Part shown: positions 58,253-64,000 of the stretch, piece by piece | How positions within the stretch are numbered: position 1 is the first letter of the stretch | How the letters are laid out: every line of letters starts with the position of its first letter | Source of the DNA: Streptomyces sp. NBC_00353 | GTDB taxonomy: Bacteria > Actinomycetota > Actinomycetes > Streptomycetales > Streptomycetaceae | Direction of reading: 5' to 3' | Assembly (NCBI RefSeq): GCF_036108815.1 | Contig: NZ_CP107985.1 | Coordinates: 1,054,001-1,118,000 of the forward strand | DNA length: 64,000 bases | Notes under the pieces: model-generated | What the model saw: only the letters and a program-made list of their open reading frames with translations | What the model was told of the DNA's origin: nothing | The model's database searches: none | Program-made: the position numbers and the translations under genes

Positions 58253-58897
58253 ATGCCGCGGCCGGCCGACCCAGCCAAACGAGCGGACCTGCTGCGCCGT
58301 GTTCGCTCGTACGTGCTCCGCAACGGACTGGCGAGCCTGTCCCTGCGCCCGCTGGCCCGGGAGCTGGGCACCAGCGACCGCATGCTCCTCTATTACTTCG
58401 GCACCAAGGAGCGCATGGTCGCGGAGGCACTGTCCCTGGATGACCGACGCCCGCTCCTGCGCTTTCGCGATGTAAGCGACTCCGCCGACGCCCCCGAGGA
58501 CGCGGCGGGCCTGCGGCGCCTCCTGGAAGAGCTGTGGGAGGAGTTCCACAGTCCGGACCGCCAGGCCGTGATGCCACTCCAGTTCGAATTGATGACGGCC
58601 AGCGTGCTCCACCCCGACCGGTACGGGCCCCTCATGCGCGACCTGATCACCGAGTGGACGGATCTGCTCACCCCCCTTTTCGTCCGCCTCGGCATGTCCG
58701 ACGAACGCGCCAGGAACGAGGCCACCCTGGTGGTCGACGCCATCCTCGGACTGCTCTACGGGTCGCTCGCCGACGGCGACTGGGACCGGGCGGCGGCTGC
58801 CTTCCACACCCTGCTCGACCGCCTTGAATCCGGCTGGACACCCGACGGCGCGCAAACAGACACCTCTCCCAGGACCAGTCGCTCAGCCAGACCTTGA
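58253..58897 (+). CDS. TetR-family regulator
   Basis: A 214-aa protein: AKRADLLRRVRSYVLRNGLASLSLRPLARELGTSDRMLLYYFGTKERMVAEAL is the HTH. The ligand domain includes LWEEFHSPDRQAVMPLQFELMTASVLHPDRYGPLMRDLITEW. It starts with the ATG at 58253 behind GCGAGGAGG. The gap to the HATPase gene holds AAGCTCGGTATGAATC and GTAACGATCGCTAC sequences on one or the other strand that may be its binding site. Probably regulates itself and the divergent HATPase gene. Confidence 0.9.
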   Translation: MPRPADPAKRADLLRRVRSYVLRNGLASLSLRPLARELGTSDRMLLYYFGTKERMVAEALSLDDRRPLLRFRDVSDSADAPEDAAGLRRLLEELWEEFHSPDRQAVMPLQFELMTASVLHPDRYGPLMRDLITEWTDLLTPLFVRLGMSDERARNEATLVVDAILGLLYGSLADGDWDRAAAAFHTLLDRLESGWTPDGAQTDTSPRTSRSARP

Positions 58898-59394
58898 GAC
58901 ACCAGTGCTCCTCGGCCGGGCCCTGTGAGAAGCGATCCGCCGCCCACCGAGTGGCCGGACCGGCGTGAGCGACTGAGGTCGGCGAATCACGGGAGTGATC
59001 TCCTCATGACCAGCAGCTCGGTGGGCTTGCCATCGCACGAAGGCAAGCGGATCAGGTCATGTCCGCGGACTTCACTGCGGAATCGGCGTAGATCGTTTCG
59101 AACCGGCCACGCAGCCCTGCGCCTCCCGTCGGGGCCGGCCCGACTGCGGCAGGGGGCGTTGCCGCCGTGGCGGCAAATACGTTGGCGAACCAGCCGAAAC
59201 CCCGCCGCCGTAGAGGTCAGAGCGTGTCGGCATGGTCCAGACCGACCAGGGGACGCTGAGCCTCGGTTTGAAGAGGTCGCTCCACGCAGTCACGGTGGAA
59301 CTCGGCGGCCGTCCCGGCGTCAACGGTCGTGCCGGAAGATCCACCTCATGACAGGCCGCAGACGACTGCTGGACCAGTGAGGTCACTGCCGACG
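58898..59394. other. intergenic stretch before the ISL3 relic
   Basis: No gene recognised; may hold decayed transposase sequence upstream of the ISL3 fragment. Confidence 0.35.
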
Positions 59395-59590
59395 CAGGCA
59401 CGGGCCCCGCGGGTGCTCGGCGTCGACGAGTCCGCCTCCCGCAGGGGCCGCACCTACACAACCCTCTTCGTCGGATTCGAAGCCGGCCAGGAAGTTGACG
59501 TCCTGCCAGACCGCACGCCGGAGTCCTTCGCCGCCTGACTACTCGACCGCCCCGGCACCGAGGGCTTCCAAAGGGCCCGGAAGGGGTTCA
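59395..59590 (+). pseudogene. ISL3-family transposase fragment with a premature stop
   Basis: The frame reads RAPRVLGVDESASRRGRTYTTLFVGFEAGQEVDVLPDRTPESFAA, a TGA, then LLDRPGTEGF. ISL3 transposases have RVLGVDEFALRRGxxYGTLLVDxExxxPVDVLxDRxAxSFAAWL here, and the Asp in GVDE is the first catalytic residue. A TGG-to-TGA change at the AAW position explains the stop. The N-terminal zinc-finger domain and the rest of the DDE domain are missing. Confidence 0.75.
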
Positions 59591-59612
59591 CAAGCCTATT
59601 TGTTGGGCGGGC

Positions 59613-59687
59613 TCAGGCGTTGGGACGCTTGCCGTGATTGGCCTTCTTCTTCTTGCGGGCACGTCGCTTGTTCCCTCGCTTGGCCAT
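59613..59687 (-). CDS. 50S ribosomal protein bL37 (24 aa)
   Basis: A complete 24-residue protein, MAKRGNKRRARKKKKANHGK then RPNA. It starts at the ATG at 59687 behind a GGAAGG site and ends with TGA at 59613. It is highly basic and nearly identical in pattern to the actinobacterial ribosomal protein bL37 (MAKRGRKxRxRK-x-ANHGKRPN), found in mycobacterial 50S structures, where it lies near the peptidyl-transferase region. It is so short that ordinary gene finders miss it. It lies right after the ISL3 relic. Confidence 0.85.
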   Translation of the reverse strand: MAKRGNKRRARKKKKANHGKRPNA

Positions 59688-59947
59688 GGTCCACACCTTC
59701 CAGATTCAGGACTTTTCGGGCGCTCGTCAGTCTAGGTTCGGCCGGGTGCGCCCGCATCAGGCGGCGCGCCGTTGGGGGCCATGGAGCCCTCACCGTCGCT
59801 ATGGCCACCCGAAGAGCGCATCACCGTTCATCCCGGGCCGGCCCTCTTCCTTCGTCGCCATGCACGAGCTCGGCTGCACGTCCTGGACCGCGTGCTGACG
59901 CCAGGGGCGAAGAGCCGGTGTGCCGGATACGTCAGGAACCCGCCCTG
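59688..59947. other. intergenic stretch upstream of bL37
   Basis: Should hold the bL37 promoter. No other gene is recognised. Confidence 0.4.
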
Positions 59948-60181
59948 TCAGGGGACCCACTTGTACTTGGCTCCGCCGACCCATCTCACCACCGCGGGAT
60001 CGTCGAGGTCGACATCGGTCACCCCTGCCCGGTGCGCCAGCCTGATCACATCCAGCATGTCGTAGGCAGCCCCGGCCATTTCCCCGTTGATCTCCACCAT
60101 GCGGTACGGCGGGTCGTCCGGCACGACGCCGAGGACGACGACGGGGGTGGGGTGGAACACCTCTTCAGCATCGTTGGTCAT
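59948..60181 (-). CDS. conserved hypothetical protein (77 aa)
   Basis: A small acidic protein starting MTNDAEEVFHPTPVVVLGVVPDDPPYRMVEINGEMAGAAYDMLDV and ending VDLDDPAVVRWVGGAKYKWVP. It has the look of a compact conserved Streptomyces protein with strand-rich N terminus and a Trp/Tyr-rich end. The start is the ATG at 60181; the longer frame to 60649 runs through non-coding DNA. No function can be given. Confidence 0.7.
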   Translation of the reverse strand: MTNDAEEVFHPTPVVVLGVVPDDPPYRMVEINGEMAGAAYDMLDVIRLAHRAGVTDVDLDDPAVVRWVGGAKYKWVP

Positions 60182-60555
60182 GTTTACAGCGTGTGGCAGG
60201 GGCGCGACACGCACATGTCGAGCGGACCAACGGGTGGGGAGTCCGTGGATCCGATCGTTCGCGGTCCGATGCCGAACCTCGGCCAGAGTCACCGTCAGGC
60301 GGGAAGGAGTTCCTTGAACAGGACCGGTCGCTGATGCTGTGACATGGCGGGATGTCAGGCGAGCGGCACGCAGCAGATGGTCAGCCGCAGAGGCTACCGA
60401 ACAAGGTGATGATTGACATCGCAAGTGCGTCAATCGAACCGATCCAGGTGTTGGCGCCGAGGCCGGCCCCGCTGACAAGCTGAGGGCAGTGGCCGATCTC
60501 CCACCCGAGCGGCCGTCGCTGGATCGGTCGGCACCATGCTGCGTGAAGGAGCCCT
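60182..60555. other. intergenic stretch before the carboxylesterase
   Basis: No gene recognised. AAGGAG just before 60556 is the ribosome site of the next gene. Confidence 0.4.
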
Positions 60556-62058
60556 GTGGATAGGCGCAAGACAAAAGACGGTTCGGTACAAGGCCATCGG
60601 CCGGTTCCGGATGTCGTCGCCTTTCTCGGTATTCCTTACGCTGCTGCACCGTTCGGGGGCAACCGGTTCAGGGAACCGCGTCCGGTCCGCGCATGGGAGG
60701 GGGTCCGTGAATGCAAGGATTTCGGCCCCATTGCCCCGCAGTCGGCAAGACTGCCCGGGTCACCTGTCTGGTCGCCCGGCGACGAGGACATCCTCACGCT
60801 CAACATCTGGGCTCCGTCATCCGACGGTGGTTCCTTGCCAGTCCTGGTATGGATCCACGGCGGTGCGTACACCTTCGGGTCCTCCGCGCAGCCCGATTTC
60901 GACGGCACCGCACTGGCCCGTGCCGGTGTGATCGTGGTGACCTTCAACTACCGACTCGGTTTTGAAGGCTTCGGTCACCTTCCGCCCGGCACCGAGCCGC
61001 CTTACCCGGAAAATCGGGGCCTGCTCGACCAGATCGCCGCGCTGCGGTGGGTGCGTGACAACATCGCCGCTTTCGGCGGCGATCCGGCAAACGTCACGCT
61101 GGCCGGGCAGTCTTCCGGGGCCGCATCAGCCGCCTGCCTGATGGTGATGGAACAGGCCCGCGGTCTGTTCCGGCGTGTCATAGCCCATAGCGTTGCTGGC
61201 CCTTGCTATTCGATCGAACTCGCTGCTGAGACCACCCGGAAGGTTGCTGAGGGCGCCGGCATCCCCTTCACGGCCGATGCCTTGGTGTCCGCCGCTCCGC
61301 ACGCGCTGGTCGCTGCCTCCGATCGGGTCGTCGATGACTACCGGCAGGACTCCTTGTCCGGGCACCGCCACTACGACCCCGTGATATACGGTCCTGTCGC
61401 CGGAGACGGCATCCTGCCCAACGATCCGCTGTCCGCGACAGCCGCCGGATCCGCCGGCGAGGTGGACCTGCTGGTCTGCCACACGACGCAGGAGTACTGG
61501 CTGCTCGATGCCGTCGGCAGCAGCGCGAAGGTCACCACCGACGACCAACTCGCGCTTTTCGCGAAGGACTTCCACCTCCCCGACACCCTGGTGCCGGGCT
61601 ACCGCGCGCTTATGCCCCTCGCCCCCACCCTCGACATCTACCTCGCGATCTTTGGTGACATGCAGTTCAGCGAGTACAGCGCTCGGCTCGCTGAGCGGCA
61701 CGCTCAATCCGGCGGCCGAACCTTCATGTCCCGCTTCGCCCGTCAGCGCAACGGTCCAGAAGGAGCGGTGTTCGCCTGGCACTGCGCGGACATCCCCTTC
61801 GCGTTCGGCAACCTCACTGCCAAGAGCGTCGAGTTCCTCATCAGCGGTCCGCCAAGAGCTGAAGACCATCAGCTGTCCCGGCGCATGCTGAACGCATGGG
61901 TCGGCTTCGCTACTAATGGTGACCCCGGCTGGCAGCCGATCAACGACTCCACCAGCAGCGTCCGGACCTGGGGCACGTCAGACAGCCCCTCCCAGCCGCA
62001 GGCCGCTGCAATCCGCGAGCTGTGGCACCAAGCCGACTTCCCGCTCCTGCGGCCATGA
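60556..62058 (+). CDS. type-B carboxylesterase (COesterase family)
   Basis: A 500-aa alpha/beta hydrolase of the carboxylesterase type B family. The oxyanion hole is VLVWIHGGAYTFGSS and the nucleophile elbow is AGQSSGAASA. The usual GESAG is here GQSSG, so the Glu before Ser is replaced by Gln and the Ala after it by Ser. Other family marks: VVTFNYRLGFEGFG, NRGLLDQIAALRWVRDNIAAFGGDP. The catalytic His is probably in FAWHCADIPFAFGN. The GTG at 60556 follows AAGGAGCCCT. No signal peptide. It cleaves esters or carbamates of unknown nature. Confidence 0.9.
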   Translation: MDRRKTKDGSVQGHRPVPDVVAFLGIPYAAAPFGGNRFREPRPVRAWEGVRECKDFGPIAPQSARLPGSPVWSPGDEDILTLNIWAPSSDGGSLPVLVWIHGGAYTFGSSAQPDFDGTALARAGVIVVTFNYRLGFEGFGHLPPGTEPPYPENRGLLDQIAALRWVRDNIAAFGGDPANVTLAGQSSGAASAACLMVMEQARGLFRRVIAHSVAGPCYSIELAAETTRKVAEGAGIPFTADALVSAAPHALVAASDRVVDDYRQDSLSGHRHYDPVIYGPVAGDGILPNDPLSATAAGSAGEVDLLVCHTTQEYWLLDAVGSSAKVTTDDQLALFAKDFHLPDTLVPGYRALMPLAPTLDIYLAIFGDMQFSEYSARLAERHAQSGGRTFMSRFARQRNGPEGAVFAWHCADIPFAFGNLTAKSVEFLISGPPRAEDHQLSRRMLNAWVGFATNGDPGWQPINDSTSSVRTWGTSDSPSQPQAAAIRELWHQADFPLLRP

Positions 62059-62353
62059 GACGCAAACTCTACGACTTCGAAGTGGCACCCCGACCAGTGC
62101 CCGCCGCAGCCGGCCGGCTCGAACACCGCGTCCGAATGAGCGGTGCCGACGGTCGAGCACAGGCCCAGGAATGGGGTTCGCAGGGCTGCAGCCGAGCGGG
62201 GCCGGCTGCCGCGACACGCGGGGAAGCCGGTGAACGCTTATTATCGCGTAGAGGGTGTATGGGGTCACCGGGCGCAGGCCGGACACGCGTGCGACCGCCT
62301 GGCATCTGTGCATCTGTGCATCCGTACATCCGGCGAGGGGTTCACCCCGCGCC
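62059..62353. other. intergenic stretch between carboxylesterase and terminator
   Basis: Contains a small CATCTGTG tandem repeat near 62304-62322. No gene recognised. Confidence 0.35.
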
Positions 62354-62390
62354 GGAAACCCCGGCCCGATTCCGACGGGCCGGGGTTTCC
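62354..62390. terminator. 15-bp perfect hairpin between convergent genes
   Basis: GGAAACCCCGGCCCG, loop ATTCCGA, CGGGCCGGGGTTTCC. It is a strong bidirectional terminator between the plus-strand carboxylesterase and the minus-strand secreted protein. Confidence 0.85.
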
Positions 62391-62410
62391 ATGTGATGCG
62401 GATGGAACTG

Positions 62411-62974
62411 TTACCACTTGTTGCCGTAGTGGTCCCGGACCACTCGGAAGCTGCCCACGACACCATTGCGAACCTTCACGCCACCGCGGACCTTGCGGGT
62501 GAAGACTCCGTTGCTGGTGCTCCAGGGGCCGATGGTGGCGACCGGGGAGCCGTTGTCGCAGGTCGCCCCGCGGAAGAGCTCTACACTCCTGTGGCTGTCG
62601 TTGCGAACGTTGAAGCTCCGCGAGCCCAGCCCGCTGACCACAGTGATGCAGCCCTCCTCCGAGCGCGCGGAGTACGACCGCTCGTTGATGAAGATCCGGC
62701 CTTCGTACTTGTAGCCGTGGCCACCACCGTAGCCACCGCCACCCCCGTAGCCGCCTCCTTCATTACCCTTCCCACCCCCGTTCCCGCCTGCGTTCCCGCC
62801 TTCGCCACCGAGCGGAGCCGCCGCAGGGGCACCCTGCTGGACGGCCGGCGCGGCCTGCTGGACGGACGGAGCGGCCTGCGGGGAACCAGCGGCCGAGGCA
62901 TAGGTGATACCGGTAGTGGCGAGGACCGCGGCGCCCACTGCGGCGGCGGTCACGGCGACGGTACGCGTCGTCAT
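62411..62974 (-). CDS. secreted Gly-rich protein with C-terminal beta domain
   Basis: A 187-aa secreted protein. Signal peptide TRTVAVTAAAVGAAVLATTGITYASA, cleavage near residue 30. Next come an Ala/Gln/Pro-rich stretch (SVQQAAPAVQQGAPAAA) and a Gly-rich linker, then a C-terminal domain of about 90 residues with two Cys (EEGCITVVSG, RGATCDNGSPVATIGPW), likely disulfide-linked. This looks like a surface or matrix protein. No named family is recognised. The ATG at 62974 follows GGGAGAATGAC. Confidence 0.75.
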   Translation of the reverse strand: MTTRTVAVTAAAVGAAVLATTGITYASAAGSPQAAPSVQQAAPAVQQGAPAAAPLGGEGGNAGGNGGGKGNEGGGYGGGGGYGGGHGYKYEGRIFINERSYSARSEEGCITVVSGLGSRSFNVRNDSHRSVELFRGATCDNGSPVATIGPWSTSNGVFTRKVRGGVKVRNGVVGSFRVVRDHYGNKW

Positions 62975-63735
62975 GTCATTCTCCCTTGTCTCTGAGGGTC
63001 GGCCGGGCAACCGGCCTGAAATGAACGTACTTATGGGACCTTTACCTGTCATGTCGGATATGCGTAAAGCGTGACTCCAGGGGGCCGATCGGGCGTATCG
63101 GCGAGATCTGATACATCGTCAAAACGCTTATAAGTAGGCCTATATGACATACGACTAGGCCTTCTGGGTGACTTCGTGGCACCGCTCACCCTCTCGGCAG
63201 CATGCCGCCGGATCCCAGTGCCCAAAGCCGCTCCTCATGTCCCTGAACGAGCGTCACCGACGCTCACCCCCGCCGCCCCGGCCGCCGCAGCGGCCCGATC
63301 GCGCCCTCCTCGCACACCAAGACGGAGCCGTCGGCACCGCCTCGGCCCACCCTGACGACGAGACACTCACCAACCCGGCCCGACAGTGCAGCCCCGGCCG
63401 GCCTCCGATGCGCGCCCGACAGATCCATGGCGCATGAGGGGGTGACACCACACCGATGACGTCAGGGCCGTCACCGTCCGGCGACGCTGCTGGCACGGGG
63501 GCATGGTCCAGCAGAGCGGCGAACCAGTGACGGCCGTCGACCAGCATGGTGAAGCGCCGCACGTACCTCGCGATCCGCAACGCGGACGGGGACGTGCGTA
63601 CGTCTTGCAAGCAGCTCGACTTGGCGCCGGTCGCTGCCTTGCCCCGCCCCCGCCCCGCGACGCACGGCGCCGGTTCCCGACCGGAGATCGCCGAGCAGTA
63701 GGCTCATTCCGCAACACGACGCGAAGGGAAGCTCA
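62975..63735. other. intergenic stretch before the FAD oxidoreductase
   Basis: An AT-rich patch at 63110-63160 carries two copies of TAGGCCT in AGTAGGCCTATATGACATACGACTAGGCCT, probably promoter or operator DNA. Frames further on show no family motif. Confidence 0.4.
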
Positions 63736-64000
63736 GTGGCGCGGGTTGCGGTGATCGGTGGGGGTATCTGCGGGCTGGGGACGGCGCTCATGCTTGGCCG
63801 GCGGGGCCACATGGTCACGTTGTTCGAGCAGGACGCACGGGAGACCGGAGAGGACCTGAACCGGGACTTCTTCCACTGGGACAGGCCCCGAGTCCCGCAG
63901 GCCATCCAGCCCCACTCTCTCCTCGCGCCTGTGCGCACTGTATTGCGCACCGAGACCCCTGATGTCTACGCGGACCTGCTGGCACGTGGAGCCTGGGAGT
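63736..64000 (+). CDS. FAD-dependent oxidoreductase/monooxygenase, N-terminal part (3' end outside window)
   Basis: The gene starts with a GTG at 63736 behind GAAGGGAAG and reads VARVAVIGGGICGLGTALMLGRRGHMVTLFEQDARETGEDL. This is the FAD-binding Rossmann motif GxGxxG with the acidic end of beta2 (Glu32), as in PHBH-type flavin monooxygenases and related dehydrogenases. The stretch FFHWDRPRVPQAIQPHSLLAPVR follows. It runs off the window after 88 codons, so type and substrate cannot be fixed. It stands alone on the plus strand. Confidence 0.8.
   Translation, partial: MARVAVIGGGICGLGTALMLGRRGHMVTLFEQDARETGEDLNRDFFHWDRPRVPQAIQPHSLLAPVRTVLRTETPDVYADLLARGAWE

Noticed and set aside
62304..62322. 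CATCTGTG short tandem repeat
   Set aside because: Only two units; too short to call a repeat feature.

Overview
This is high-GC actinobacterial DNA, almost certainly from a Streptomyces-type genome. Coding regions are dominated by G/C third positions, GTG starts are common, and regulators of the TetR, MarR, ArsR and XRE families are abundant. Other pointers are an F420-type LLM oxidoreductase, a mycothiol-type TIGR03083 gene, SpoIIE/GAF phosphatase and RsbW-like kinase genes, secreted plant-polymer hydrolases and a 24-aa ribosomal protein bL37. No tRNA, rRNA or CRISPR array was seen. The many truncated transposase, integrase and enzyme fragments suggest a variable chromosome arm or another poorly conserved region.

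Layout. 1-3.6 kb: end of a secreted GH16-like protein, a HIT protein, an APH(6)-type kinase and a complete TnpB element without TnpA. 3.7-6.4 kb: an NTF2-like gene and an arsenic locus (arsR and an aquaporin on the minus strand, arsC divergent) with a decayed arsO and a second, decayed arsC. 6.8-9.3 kb: a membrane exporter divergent from a MarR gene across a near-perfect operator, then TnpB and IS110 debris. 9.4-13.8 kb: a TetR gene and a tightly coupled four-gene operon (patatin, MGT-type glycosyltransferase, membrane protein, alpha/beta hydrolase). 14-16.9 kb: ArsR and gnd relics, an AhpD-like gene with an ECF41-like promoter, and an XRE regulator. 17-25.8 kb: MFS, alcohol dehydrogenase, aldo-keto reductase, a frameshifted TIGR03083 gene with a truncated RidA, a DUF6299-like secreted protein, a second MFS and a GAF-PP2C phosphatase. 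26.3-31.1 kb: a PEP mutase/isocitrate lyase-family enzyme, an APH-fold kinase, IS5, Tn3-like and integrase relics, and a GH43 enzyme behind two LacI-like palindromes.

31.5-36.3 kb is the most unusual part: an EACC1-like small protein overlapping a 1443-aa protein that joins a caspase-like protease to four FtsK/EccC-type ATPase modules, with no other type VII secretion genes nearby. 36.7-41.9 kb: a VOC protein, a short direct repeat, and two coupled glycosyltransferases, the first a GT2-TagF-like fusion suited to building a wall glycopolymer. 42-47.4 kb: an IS110 relic, an LLM oxidoreductase, a third MFS and a GH11-CBM xylanase preceded by a cluster of CGAAA/TTTCG palindromes. 47.8-54.3 kb: an SDR/TetR pair with a doubled operator, two tandem aldehyde dehydrogenases with a divergent TetR gene, and IS256 debris. 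54.3-64 kb: a secreted lipase, a dienelactone hydrolase, an RsbW-like ATPase with a divergent TetR gene, an ISL3 relic, bL37, a type-B carboxylesterase, a Gly-rich secreted protein and the start of an FAD-dependent oxidoreductase.

Functional themes are plant-polymer use (GH43, GH11 and possibly GH16), detoxification and redox, cell-envelope glycosylation, and one probable conflict or signalling module (EACC1 plus caspase-ATPase). All family names come from reading motifs in the translated sequence; no database search was run.
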